DNA of 45,245 nucleotides from a virus. Shown here piece by piece: positions 1 through 6,942 of the stretch; position 1 is the first letter of the stretch; each line of letters begins with the position of its first letter. The stretch spans positions 1 to 45,245 of the IMG/VR virus record IMGVR_UViG_3300017752_000029; one strand, given 5' to 3'. A program made the position numbers and the translations under genes. The notes under the pieces were generated by a model. The model searched no databases. It was not told the DNA's origin and saw only the letters and a list, made by a program, of their open reading frames with translations.

Positions 1-86
1 AAGTAAGTAAAAGTATCAGCAATATTGCCGTATCTTTCTCCTATTTTTACATCTCTTCCTTCTTTTATTAAGTGTTCTTTTATCAT
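1..86 (-). CDS. Partial small ORF, unknown function
   Basis: An ORF starts at ATG 86 and runs off the left edge of the window, so only its first 28 full codons are visible (begins MIKEHLIKEGRDVKIGERYG). It follows the preceding small gene after 6 nt and is the fourth gene of the run that starts behind the early-type promoter at 838-867. I do not recognise the family. The reading frame is open and the start spacing fits an operon, but the visible part is short, so this is moderate to low confidence. Confidence 0.45.
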   Translation of the reverse strand, partial: MIKEHLIKEGRDVKIGERYGNIADTFTY

Positions 87-92
87 AATATT

Positions 93-266
93 TTATATAT
101 ACGCTTTACTTTCGGTAAGCCAAAATTGTTCTGTTTCAAATGCGTCTTCTTTTAATTTTTTAATAGCCTTTTCTGCACTTAATTTGTTCAAAAATATTTC
201 ATACGTGTCAATTGTTCCTTCGGCAAAACAATAATAGATTATCCAGATTTTTTGTGTTTTTTCCAT
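93..266 (-). CDS. Hypothetical 57-aa protein
   Basis: Starts at ATG 266, which overlaps the end of the upstream gene (stop at 268-270) almost directly, and ends at TAA 93-95. The product is a 57-residue soluble protein (begins MEKTQKIWIIYYCFAEGTID) with an aromatic, hydrophobic first half and a lysine/glutamate-rich helical second half. No catalytic or metal-binding motif is visible and I do not recognise the family. Tight head-to-tail packing with its neighbours and coding-like composition support it as a real small accessory gene expressed from the early-type promoter at 838-867. Confidence 0.6.
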   Translation of the reverse strand: MEKTQKIWIIYYCFAEGTIDTYEIFLNKLSAEKAIKKLKEDAFETEQFWLTESKAYI

Positions 267-267
267 T

Positions 268-447
268 TTATTTTTTAAATAATTTTAGGGTGTAACCATC
301 ATCCTGAAAAGAAGGTTCCATACTCTCGGTTTCTACTATAGCTTTAGCTAGTAGTTTTTCTTGGGTATTGGCCTGATGTGTTACATACTCCCTACCTCTA
401 ATTCCTATTATTTCAATTCTAGTTATTTTGTCGTAATCAATTTTCAT
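268..447 (-). CDS. Hypothetical 59-aa protein
   Basis: Starts at ATG 447, 4 nt beyond the stop of the 112-aa gene at 452, with a modest purine stretch (AGG) in the leader, and ends at TAA 268-270. The 59-residue product begins MKIDYDKITRIEIIGIRGRE and ends KLFKK. It is mixed charged and soluble, with no recognisable domain. Position within a close-packed run of small genes behind an early promoter suggests a host-takeover or accessory role, which is inference from position only. Confidence 0.6.
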   Translation of the reverse strand: MKIDYDKITRIEIIGIRGREYVTHQANTQEKLLAKAIVETESMEPSFQDDGYTLKLFKK

Positions 448-451
448 TTAT

Positions 452-790
452 TTAACCTATAAATTGAGCGATTGGCATATTATTAATGGCTTCAGCGAAT
501 TTTGTCTTTCTTGGTATGTATTCTCCGATAATATCGACTTCTGGGTTATAATCATAAACGCTTAAAATCATTTCAATTGCCTCTTGTTCTGTATCAGCTT
601 TAACGTCTGCAAACATAGGAGGCGTAATATGCCAAGTGTGTATATAAAAATGGCGTTTGTCATAAAAATGAAATGTTTTATCGTATTGTTGATAATTACC
701 GATCTCATTATCATTTACATATAAAGTAGTTTTAGTTAAAGCGTAATCAGTGGTAGTTTCTTCTCTTGTAGTTTCTTTAGTGAATTTCAT
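452..790 (-). CDS. Hypothetical 112-aa early protein
   Basis: First gene behind the early-type promoter at 838-867, with a leader of about 40 nt that is A-rich and lacks a clear Shine-Dalgarno sequence. The protein is rich in Thr near the N-terminus (ETTREETTTDYA) and in aromatic residues and His in the middle (FHFYDKRHFYIHTWH). No enzyme motif, membrane segment or signal peptide is visible and I do not recognise the family. Being the promoter-proximal gene in an early unit, it could be an anti-host or anti-defence factor, but nothing in the sequence shows this. Confidence 0.75.
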   Translation of the reverse strand: MKFTKETTREETTTDYALTKTTLYVNDNEIGNYQQYDKTFHFYDKRHFYIHTWHITPPMFADVKADTEQEAIEMILSVYDYNPEVDIIGEYIPRKTKFAEAINNMPIAQFIG

Positions 791-837
791 ATTTTTCTTT
801 TTTCTATTGTTTTTGTTGTTATCTTGATTATGTATAT

Positions 838-867
838 ATTATATCATAAAGCACAACAAAAGTACAC
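838..867 (-). promoter_or_regulatory. Early-type promoter, cassette copy 1
   Basis: On the minus strand the -35 element GTGTAC (862-867) is followed after exactly 18 nt by -10 TATAAT (838-843) in the context TATGATATAATATATA. It belongs to a repeated cassette (about 805-936 here) that also carries AAAAGTTAAATTT about 60-70 nt upstream, a TATTGA/TCAATA hairpin just before the -35, and the 5' leader ATAATCAAGATAACAACAAA. T4 early promoters have a similar GTTTAC-type -35. It should drive the small genes from 790 leftward. Confidence 0.8.
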
Positions 868-939
868 AACTATAATATATTGACAATCAATACTTTATAA
901 AATTTATATTAAACAATATTTAAAATTTAACTTTTTTAT

Positions 940-1110
940 GAGGGCTTGTCCCTCACTTATGGAGCTTGCCGACATAAGTTCATAAGTGTTTATTAATGAA
1001 ATATTTATGAACCCTCGTTCCTCGGGTGCCCTTCGGGCAAATCTAGTATTTATAAAACTAAATTAGATTGATACGAATTGAAATTCGTTCTTGTGGTTTT
1101 AAAGGAAACT
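940..1110 (-). ncRNA. Hairpin-array ncRNA, copy A
   Basis: No gene of any length fits this stretch, but it is packed with inverted repeats read from the perfect promoter at 1117-1145. In transcript order: ACGAAT/ATTCGT (1073-1088), TGCCC-GAA-GGGCA (1027-1039), ACCC/GGGT with loop GAGGAACGA (1011-1027), a longer A/T stem (981-1009), ACTTATG-TCGGCAAGCTC-CATAAGT (955-979) and GAGGG-ACAAG-CCCTC (940-954). Several abut with no spacer. The 5' part shares ACAAGAAC plus a following hairpin with copies B and C, and TGCCCGAAGGGCACCCGAGG is shared with copy C. There is no U-tract after the last hairpin, so the 3' end is uncertain. Function is unknown. Confidence 0.6.
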
Positions 1111-1116
1111 AGTATT

Positions 1117-1145
1117 ATTATACTAAACTTTTGAAAACCTGTCAA
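1117..1145 (-). promoter_or_regulatory. Perfect sigma70-type promoter for ncRNA A
   Basis: Minus-strand TTGACA (1140-1145), a 17-nt spacer and TATAAT (1117-1122) match the bacterial housekeeping consensus at every position. The -35 overlaps the TGA stop of the GIY-YIG gene. The next protein gene in this direction starts at 790 and has its own promoter at 838-867, so the obvious product is the hairpin RNA at 940-1110. Confidence 0.85.
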
Positions 1146-1603
1146 TCTTTTAATGCTTCTAAATCTTTGATATTAATGTTTTTTATATGCGATTGATTAA
1201 TTCTGCATTGAATAATACCATTCAAATAATTATCAGACATTAAAACACCTCTAATAACTTGTACATATAATTCAGCATAACTTAATTCTCCTTTACTATA
1301 ACATATCATAAGAATTTTCCTTGAAAAATTTTCAGCACCATTCTCTTCTAATAATTTTTTTACATTATCAGAACTACCAAAATAGTCTTGCCAATCTGAT
1401 TCTTTTATGGTAATTCTTTTTCTTTTTTTACCTTTTAAAGGAGGTCTTTTTTGTTTAATGAAAAAGTTTTTTTTGCCTATATATTTTTTTCCAGTCAATA
1501 GGTCTGTTATCTCGTAAACAAAGCCTACAGCGTTTTTAGGAATATCTACTGAATTAAATTCTTTGTCTTTAAAAAACCAATTATTCTTCACCGTATAACT
1601 CAT
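1142..1603 (-). CDS. GIY-YIG family endonuclease (Seg-like)
   Basis: The N-terminal region shows the family signature as GFVYEI followed by KKYIGKK (the GIY and YIG elements), then a basic stretch (KGKKRKR) and SDWQDYFGSSDNV, which resembles stand-alone GIY-YIG nucleases of T4-type phages (Seg group). Such enzymes cut DNA and often act as free-standing homing endonucleases. I place the start at ATG 1603 (MSYTVKNN), preceded by AGGGAAG, rather than at ATG 1624, which lacks a ribosome site and lies deeper in the upstream gene. The gene overlaps the 59-aa zinc-ribbon gene by 23 nt. Its stop codon is part of the -35 of the ncRNA A promoter. The catalytic Arg and Glu were not verified individually. 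Confidence 0.75.
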   Translation of the reverse strand: MSYTVKNNWFFKDKEFNSVDIPKNAVGFVYEITDLLTGKKYIGKKNFFIKQKRPPLKGKKRKRITIKESDWQDYFGSSDNVKKLLEENGAENFSRKILMICYSKGELSYAELYVQVIRGVLMSDNYLNGIIQCRINQSHIKNINIKDLEALKD

Positions 1604-1760
1604 CGCTATCTTCCCTGTACTCATCTAAGGGATGGGCACAACAGGGGCAATAAGCCGGTTCGGGATTTTCTTCAATTGAATATAAAAGATCTTCGTCCTC
1701 TTTCCAGGTTATAGTATATTCCATTCCGCAGTTGTCACAACTGGTAATTACTTTATTCAT
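1581..1760 (-). CDS. Zinc-ribbon protein, 59 aa
   Basis: Starts at ATG 1760, overlapping the stop of the 86-aa gene, and ends at TAA 1581-1583 inside the GIY-YIG gene. The protein carries CDNCG near residues 8-12 and CPCC near residues 38-41, four cysteines spaced as in a small zinc ribbon, and ends in an acidic tail. Short proteins of this pattern are common in marine T4-type phages, with no assigned role that I know. It may bind nucleic acid or a protein partner. Overlaps on both sides indicate translational coupling. Confidence 0.7.
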   Translation of the reverse strand: MNKVITSCDNCGMEYTITWKEDEDLLYSIEENPEPAYCPCCAHPLDEYREDSDELYGEE

Positions 1761-2013
1761 TATGTGTTCTTCTAATTAATTTTAATTTTCCTGTTTTTTC
1801 ATTTTTTAAAAATATGTTAATATTAGAATTTTGTTTGACAAATTCTATGACATCTATATTTTCTTTTTCATCTAATAAAGATACCCACGAGTCAGGTTCG
1901 TATTTTTTATTTAAGAATCTTTTGAAAATATCAGGTGATACATTAAATGATTTATACTTCTTTTTTCCTAAAGGCATTGCCTTTCCAGCTACAGCTGTAG
2001 TAGTCATACTCAT
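1753..2013 (-). CDS. Hypothetical 86-aa protein
   Basis: Begins at ATG 2013 (MSMTTTAVAGKAMPLGKKKY); a second ATG two codons later is an equally possible start. The product is a basic, soluble 86-residue protein with no recognisable domain. The stop overlaps the start of the downstream zinc-ribbon gene in a compact overlap, which supports co-translation. It starts 7 nt after the stop of the 201-aa gene. The function cannot be inferred. Confidence 0.7.
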   Translation of the reverse strand: MSMTTTAVAGKAMPLGKKKYKSFNVSPDIFKRFLNKKYEPDSWVSLLDEKENIDVIEFVKQNSNINIFLKNEKTGKLKLIRRTHNE

Positions 2014-2020
2014 AATAAAT

Positions 2021-2626
2021 TTATTTTATTGTTATATTTCTATTAGTAACTAATATGATTTTATTTGTTTTAAAATGAAAACCTTCATAAACATCTAATC
2101 CGAATATTTTACCTACTGGTGCATGCTCTTCGATTTTTATAACTGAGTTTCTTTTAGTTTCATAACAATCAATATCATCATTTAAGGTATAAACGCCTTC
2201 TTTTATATAATTAACCCCTTCGACGTTTTCTTGGTACCAATTATTATCTTCTTCGCATATTAATTTAGCATTTTCTTTTATTTCTGGATATCCAGCCTCT
2301 GCTAAAACATTAAGCATTTTTTCTTCACTTATTTTGGTGTGTTCTTTTAAAAGAAATAATGCCGCAGCATAATTTGTAAGAACTGATTTGCCCACAAAAG
2401 GAATCTTTTGCAATAATCTACGAATATTAAATACTAATTTATGGAAAGTATTATACGAATTACGTTCTTTAGATGTTTCCGGTTTGCGTAATTTATTTCC
2501 TTTATCATCAATAATACCATTTTTAAATGCACCAGTCTTTCTCCAAGGCATGGTCAAAAGCCTTAAAAATCTCATTCCATATACAAAATCTACGGTGCCT
2601 AATAATCCTTCGTTTAATTTTTTCAT
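2021..2626 (-). CDS. Conserved T4-type phage protein, 201 aa, unknown
   Basis: The sequence contains FLRLLTMPWRKTGAFKNGII near the N-terminus, then a segment resembling NTFHKLVFNIRRLLQKIPF and the hydrophobic AAALFLLKEH. I recall this pattern from conserved hypothetical proteins of marine T4-type phages, but no function is known to me. It is mostly helical and amphipathic in the middle, with a beta-rich C-terminal third. The start ATG 2626 overlaps the stop of the upstream 135-aa gene (ATGA), indicating translational coupling and a possible functional pair. Confidence 0.8.
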   Translation of the reverse strand: MKKLNEGLLGTVDFVYGMRFLRLLTMPWRKTGAFKNGIIDDKGNKLRKPETSKERNSYNTFHKLVFNIRRLLQKIPFVGKSVLTNYAAALFLLKEHTKISEEKMLNVLAEAGYPEIKENAKLICEEDNNWYQENVEGVNYIKEGVYTLNDDIDCYETKRNSVIKIEEHAPVGKIFGLDVYEGFHFKTNKIILVTNRNITIK

Positions 2627-3030
2627 AATTCTTCTGTCAATCTTTTAAAGATATAATAATCTGTTTCTATTAAATGATAGTCAATTTCGTTAATATCTTT
2701 TTTTAAATGTATGTTTTGTTTTTCTGGTATTTTATTAAGAAACAATAAAAAGGCTTTTAATGCTGACCAGTATTTCTTCTCTGTTTTAAAAAACAATAGT
2801 CTAATAACTGATTTATTCTCAAAAACGTTATATAAAATAATAATATGATTTAAAATTAATCTTTCTTTTAATTCGTTATTAGAAAAATAACGAGAAAATA
2901 ATTTATTAATATAAATGAATCGACTGATGTCTTGTTTGAATTCTTTTATACTTAAACAAGTAGGATTTTCATAGTTCCTAGCTGCATAGAACTCAAAATT
3001 TTCGTTAGTTATTTTCTCGAATAAACCCAT
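2623..3030 (-). CDS. Conserved T4-type phage protein, 135 aa, unknown
   Basis: A 135-residue, mostly helical protein containing ELKERLILNHIIILYNVF and a following segment KTEKKYWSALKAFLLFLN. This architecture resembles a conserved hypothetical protein of cyanophages and other marine T4-like phages (recognition from memory, not a search). There is no signal peptide; the hydrophobic segments look like core helices of a globular domain. The stop overlaps the next gene's start by 4 nt. Function unknown. Confidence 0.8.
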   Translation of the reverse strand: MGLFEKITNENFEFYAARNYENPTCLSIKEFKQDISRFIYINKLFSRYFSNNELKERLILNHIIILYNVFENKSVIRLLFFKTEKKYWSALKAFLLFLNKIPEKQNIHLKKDINEIDYHLIETDYYIFKRLTEEL

Positions 3031-3043
3031 AAAAAGATTTATA

Positions 3044-3295
3044 TTATTTTTTTATAATAAACAGCCCCGATTCTTTTACGATCTTTCCACCAAATCTTTT
3101 TTGTGTTTGTTTCGCAACAGATTCTTCTAAGAATTGTGCTATCTTTCCTTCTTTCGTAAAAAGATATTTTCGGTCGTTATAAAGTTTCCAATCTGCAACT
3201 AAAAGTCTTTCGGTAAGTCCTTTAATTTTTTTGACTACTGGTTTAACTTTTACTTCTTTTTCTTTAGTTTTTTTCTTTTTATTGAATATTTTCAT
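3044..3295 (-). CDS. Hypothetical basic protein, 83 aa
   Basis: The first 25 residues are almost entirely Lys/Glu/Val (NKKKKTKEKEVKVKPVVKK), followed by a small domain (LTERLLVADWKLYNDRKYLF) and KRFGGKIVKESGLFIIKK. The charge pattern suggests a nucleic-acid-binding or flexible-tail protein, but no family is recognised. It is the first gene after the terminator at 3311-3345, so it may be expressed by read-through or from a promoter I did not detect. Confidence 0.7.
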   Translation of the reverse strand: MKIFNKKKKTKEKEVKVKPVVKKIKGLTERLLVADWKLYNDRKYLFTKEGKIAQFLEESVAKQTQKRFGGKIVKESGLFIIKK

Positions 3296-3310
3296 ATTTT
3301 TTTATTTATT

Positions 3311-3345
3311 AAAAAAGGCATACTCAAAATTAAGAATATGCCTTT
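3311..3345 (-). terminator. Intrinsic terminator after the 269-aa gene
   Basis: Read on the minus strand, GGCATATTC and GAGTATGCC form a stem with one G-U pair, followed by TTTTTT. It lies 22 nt beyond the stop of the gene at 3368 and before the gene starting at 3295. Confidence 0.75.
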
Positions 3346-3367
3346 AGATTGTTAATTTATTTTGAAT

Positions 3368-4177
3368 TTAAGAGATTAACCACTTTTCGTATTTTGCCTT
3401 GATTTCTGAACTTTTCATCTCTTCAGTTATATCACAAGCTTCAATGAAATTAGGTAGTAAAACATCGTCATTTTCTTCTGTTATAATAGAAACGATTTTT
3501 TCTAAACGGCTTTCAAAAATAGATTTTATGCCTTTACCTTTAGGTCTGTGTGTACCTTTCTTAGGGTAATAAATTTTTACCGGATTATTACTAACGAAAA
3601 CTAATTTGTCATCATCATCAATACCTGCGAATGTCAATAATTTTTTAGTTCCTTGTAATTTATTAAGAATACCCAATTTGATATCACCAGGACGATTTGC
3701 AGAAAAAATTCTTTGTAATTCGTGTTTTTTAATAAGTTTAGCTTCTTTAGCAGGATCTCCGTTTGTTCTTCTCCACGCTGATTCCAATTCTTTAAATGGA
3801 GCGTTGCCTTCTGCTTCTGGAATCATTTTTTCTTTAGCAGATTCTTTATTATAACCAAGTTTCTTTAGTTTCTCTTTAAATATTTTTTTCCTAGCATCAA
3901 TGCCACTAATAACTAATTCTGGCTCTTCTACCTTTTCTGCGATTTCTTTATTATAACCAAGTTTCTTTAGTTTCTCTTTAAATATTTTTTTCCTAGCATC
4001 AATGCCTAATTCTGACTCTTCTACCTTTTCTGCGAAATCATCAGTTTTAATAGTTACAGGATATTCTTTTCCTTGAAACGTAAATTTCTTTTTTCCGTCT
4101 TTTTTTGCTGCTGCTGCGGCATAAGTGAAGTCACCTTGATCTTCATGTTTTATTTTTGCTAAATTTTCTTTTTTCAT
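3368..4177 (-). CDS. Hypothetical protein with internal tandem duplication
   Basis: A 269-residue basic protein with no recognised enzyme motif. Near the N-terminus it carries AAAAAKKDGKKKFTFQGKEY, a motif I have seen in other marine T4-type phage proteins of unknown role. Residues of roughly 50-115 contain the unit GIDARKKIFKEKLKKLGYNK twice in tandem, joined by AEKVEEPEL. The C-terminal half has a compact region (KHELQRIFSANRPGDIKLGI). The gene ends before a clear terminator and starts 21 nt after the stop of the nucleotidyltransferase-like gene, at the left end of the capsid-targeting island. A virion or internal role is possible but unproven. Confidence 0.75.
   Translation of the reverse strand: MKKENLAKIKHEDQGDFTYAAAAAKKDGKKKFTFQGKEYPVTIKTDDFAEKVEESELGIDARKKIFKEKLKKLGYNKEIAEKVEEPELVISGIDARKKIFKEKLKKLGYNKESAKEKMIPEAEGNAPFKELESAWRRTNGDPAKEAKLIKKHELQRIFSANRPGDIKLGILNKLQGTKKLLTFAGIDDDDKLVFVSNNPVKIYYPKKGTHRPKGKGIKSIFESRLEKIVSIITEENDDVLLPNFIEACDITEEMKSSEIKAKYEKWLIS
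3842..4034 (-). repeat. Tandem in-frame duplication of about 100 bp
   Basis: Two direct copies start at 3842 and 3944 (offset 102). The first 62 or so bases are identical, and the copies differ mainly by a 9-bp insertion (ACTAATAAC on the plus strand) that adds three residues. The near identity indicates a recent duplication within the 269-aa gene. Confidence 0.9.
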
Positions 4178-4198
4178 GTTTTTTCTTTCTTATTCTTA

Positions 4199-4921
4199 TT
4201 AAATTTTTAAATCGTTTATAAAATACTTATTGCCGTCTTCTGCGACAATAAAATTAGTTTTCCTTTCAGATATTGTCAATACATCTCCATTTAAATTTTT
4301 TACAACATCTCCTACATTGAATATTTCTTTATTAAAATATTTTTCTCTTATATCGCTAGATTTTAAATCAACTTTAACTGCCTCGGTTATACCTAATCTA
4401 GTCCTAATTAAATTAAACATTTTACGATCATCTTTAAAATCAGTCGGTAGACCTAATTTAAATGTTTTAAAATCATTATTTACTAACGAATTTCTGATTT
4501 CCGATGTATTGGAATTATTTTTAATAGAAATTATATTTATATCTGTATTTAATAAATGACTTTCATTTAAATCTTTATTTTTATCTGTAATAATTGTAAT
4601 TTTATTAAAACCTTCTTTTTCTATTTTATTTAAGGCTTCTGAAACATTTCCAATTGACTTATCTTCGATTATATTACGGGAATGTTTAGGAAACATTTTT
4701 CGCATTATTTTTATTTTTTCGGAATAGTGTAAAGGATTTTTATTAGAATTTTGTCCAGTTGATGTGTATATACGATATTGGGCTTTCTCTGATTTAGCAA
4801 TAGACAAGGTTTTTTCAAATATCACATTATCATTTTCTGTAGGTATAGAAAAATCTTCAAACACTAAAACTAAATGTTTGTTAGAATTTGCAAAAAACTC
4901 TTTAAATGATTTTATTTCCAT
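4199..4921 (-). CDS. Degenerate cytidylyltransferase-like paralogue
   Basis: The 240-residue protein aligns by eye with the first 190 residues of the adjacent 666-aa protein: KHLVLVFEDF against KHLVFNFGRF, KNPLHYSEKIKIMRKMFP against KNPLYFDEKINFLKSMFP, and TSEIRNSL against ASKMRQAV. The active-site region has decayed: the neighbour's GRFNPPHIGH is EDFSIPTENDN here, so both histidines of the HxGH motif are gone. A catalytically dead paralogue is likely. It begins MEIKSFKEFFANS, close to the capsid-targeting N-terminus of nearby genes but without the Glu expected before the prohead-protease cut. The C-terminal 50 residues look like a small SH3/KOW-type barrel (NVGDVVKNLNGDVLTI). Confidence 0.7.
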   Translation of the reverse strand: MEIKSFKEFFANSNKHLVLVFEDFSIPTENDNVIFEKTLSIAKSEKAQYRIYTSTGQNSNKNPLHYSEKIKIMRKMFPKHSRNIIEDKSIGNVSEALNKIEKEGFNKITIITDKNKDLNESHLLNTDINIISIKNNSNTSEIRNSLVNNDFKTFKLGLPTDFKDDRKMFNLIRTRLGITEAVKVDLKSSDIREKYFNKEIFNVGDVVKNLNGDVLTISERKTNFIVAEDGNKYFINDLKI

Positions 4922-4936
4922 GTCTTTATTTATGGT

Positions 4937-6937
4937 TTATTCAGTATCTTCATTTGTACCATCATCATCATTTGACAATGCCGCAATTCTTTCTGCCTCT
5001 TTTTGTTTTATATCAGGCAAAAGTTTTTTAGCAATCTTTTTAATTGCTGCGGATTTTTTGCTTACAGCTAACTCAATTTTTTCTAGTGCAGAAACACCTA
5101 AATCTTTTGGATTTTTGCCTTTTAGAAGTTTAGCCTTTATCATTTCTCGTGCTTTCTTTTCTGCACGCTGTTTTAATTTTTCGGGCGGAGCTTTTTTCTT
5201 TAATGCTAATTCTTTCTTTTTTTGAATTTTTTTAGCATTCCTTTTCATTGCTTTTGCAATAGCCTTTCTTCCTGCTCTGCTTAAAACTTCATCTATTTCT
5301 TTTTCGTCGTCCATTTTACTCTCTTTTTTTCTTTTCTTAGAATTGTAACATAATTGTCCATCACTATCATATTCGTTTTCACCAGATAGTGTTTTAAAAT
5401 TAATTTTAGATTCTTTTACTCCGCTTAAACGAGATCTTGCCTTTTTAATAATGGCTTGTCTTTTTTTAATTTTGTTTTTTCTTCCAGTAAGCATTTTTTG
5501 CTGCTGAAAATCTGAGATATCGACATTTTTATTTTCATTCAATAACTCTAAAATTTTAGCTAAAACTTTAACCATCATTTCTACATCTGCAAAAGCATTA
5601 TGCCAATTAGTAATATCAATATCAAATGCTTTAGCTAAATCTCCTAAACGCGATGAATATTGAATACCTTTTTTGGTTTTCTTTTTCATCAAAGCAGTCA
5701 TAACTGGACGAAGTTCTTCACTATCCAATTTTTCAAGGAAAGGAATAAAATAATCTTGCGAAATTTTTAATGTATCAATTACTTTAGTTTTAGGTACTTT
5801 TAACCCAAATTTTTTAGCTCTACCTGACAAGTATTTCATATCAAAAGAAGCATTATGTGCAATCATAATAGGATTCTTTTGTTTATTGATAATATTCAAA
5901 AACTTTTCAATCATGTCTTTTTCTTCAGTAAATTCAGCAGTTTTTGAATAATACTGAGTCATTTGAAGAATATCATTTAATGTCAATGAAGGTTTAGTCG
6001 GTGATTTACCAGCTGCAACTCTTTTAGCATTTTCGGCATCTTTTTCTTTTTGTCTTGCTTGATATTTTTTATAAATTTCTGAATTTACATTGTTGTCCAA
6101 CAGATCTTTAATTTCTTGAGAAAGATTAGCTTTTAAATTAAATTCTTTTATGGTTTCCATGGTGTCACCATCGACTACCCAAGCACCAATTTCAGTCATA
6201 AGTGATATGTCTTTAAAAGGATCAAAACCTGTAGTTTCCGTATCAAAAAATATAAGTGTTTTGCCTTTAAAATTTAAATTATCTTTTAATAAATCAGAAA
6301 TAGATTTATAACCTATCGCTTCATTTAAATTTAAACAATTTAACGCCTTTTCAATTAAATTATTTTCATTCATATTTTTTTGTAAGGTATTAAATAATTT
6401 TTCTGTATTTTTAAAACCTCTAATTATTCCTTTTTTAAAGAGTTCAATGTCATCATCTTTTACTGCTTGACGCATTTTAGAAGCAGACATTCCTGACACA
6501 TCATCTGAGTCTGGATCTCTTTGTCCTGCTGAAACTACATCGAATTCTTCAAAATCAAAAAAACCGTGTCTCCCTTTTATTCCATTATATTTAATATGAC
6601 TATTAAAAGAGTTCAACCTATCTTCTCCAACTACTAGCGTAATAGAAGTATATCCCATATCATAAATGGCCGGTAAAATTTGCCACATTACTCTAGGACC
6701 AGAATATTTTTTATTATCCCAAAAATTGTTTTTAAATTTTGGAAACATCGATTTTAAAAAATTAATTTTTTCGTCGAAATATAAAGGGTTTTTTTCTTTA
6801 TCTTGAGATTTACTAGGAATGATCGCCATATCAGCATTTTTACTTTTGGCGATCTTGTTAACCGTATTTATTAAAAGCTCATGACCTATATGCGGAGGAT
6901 TAAATCTTCCAAAATTGAAAACCAAATGTTTTTTCAT
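4937..6937 (-). CDS. Nucleotidyltransferase-DnaQ exonuclease fusion
   Basis: Three regions can be read. Residues 1-190 form a nicotinamide-nucleotide/cytidylyltransferase-type domain with HIGH at 16-19 and SGMSASKMR near 148-156. Residues about 225-470 form a DEDDh 3'-5' exonuclease: DTETTG (232-237), HNASFD (361-366) and HNAFAD (446-451). Residues about 540-666 are a very basic helical tail (RKAIAKAMKRNAKKIQKKKE) ending in acidic residues; similar tails occur in marine T4-type phage proteins. The NMNAT part may make NAD from NMN; the exonuclease part may degrade nucleic acid or NAD-linked ends (inference). The gene is followed closely by its degenerate paralogue and preceded after 5 nt by the ligase-like gene. 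Confidence 0.8.
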   Translation of the reverse strand: MKKHLVFNFGRFNPPHIGHELLINTVNKIAKSKNADMAIIPSKSQDKEKNPLYFDEKINFLKSMFPKFKNNFWDNKKYSGPRVMWQILPAIYDMGYTSITLVVGEDRLNSFNSHIKYNGIKGRHGFFDFEEFDVVSAGQRDPDSDDVSGMSASKMRQAVKDDDIELFKKGIIRGFKNTEKLFNTLQKNMNENNLIEKALNCLNLNEAIGYKSISDLLKDNLNFKGKTLIFFDTETTGFDPFKDISLMTEIGAWVVDGDTMETIKEFNLKANLSQEIKDLLDNNVNSEIYKKYQARQKEKDAENAKRVAAGKSPTKPSLTLNDILQMTQYYSKTAEFTEEKDMIEKFLNIINKQKNPIMIAHNASFDMKYLSGRAKKFGLKVPKTKVIDTLKISQDYFIPFLEKLDSEELRPVMTALMKKKTKKGIQYSSRLGDLAKAFDIDITNWHNAFADVEMMVKVLAKILELLNENKNVDISDFQQQKMLTGRKNKIKKRQAIIKKARSRLSGVKESKINFKTLSGENEYDSDGQLCYNSKKRKKESKMDDEKEIDEVLSRAGRKAIAKAMKRNAKKIQKKKELALKKKAPPEKLKQRAEKKAREMIKAKLLKGKNPKDLGVSALEKIELAVSKKSAAIKKIAKKLLPDIKQKEAERIAALSNDDDGTNEDTE

Positions 6938-6942
6938 AATAT

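Noticed and set aside
25-234. Plus-strand 69-codon frame at the left edge
   Set aside because: It lies opposite two small minus-strand genes that pack head to tail behind an early promoter, and its composition (Ser/Phe/Ile-rich) is what antisense of these genes gives.
885-915. TTGACA at 889-894 as another plus-strand promoter
   Set aside because: No good -10 follows at 16-18 nt, and the string is part of the TATTGA/TCAATA hairpin of the promoter cassette.
940-1039. Hairpin arrays considered as CRISPR repeats or a CsrB-like GGA sponge
   Set aside because: Stems differ in sequence and no spacers exist, so it is not CRISPR. Only one or two loops contain GGA, too few for a CsrA sponge call.
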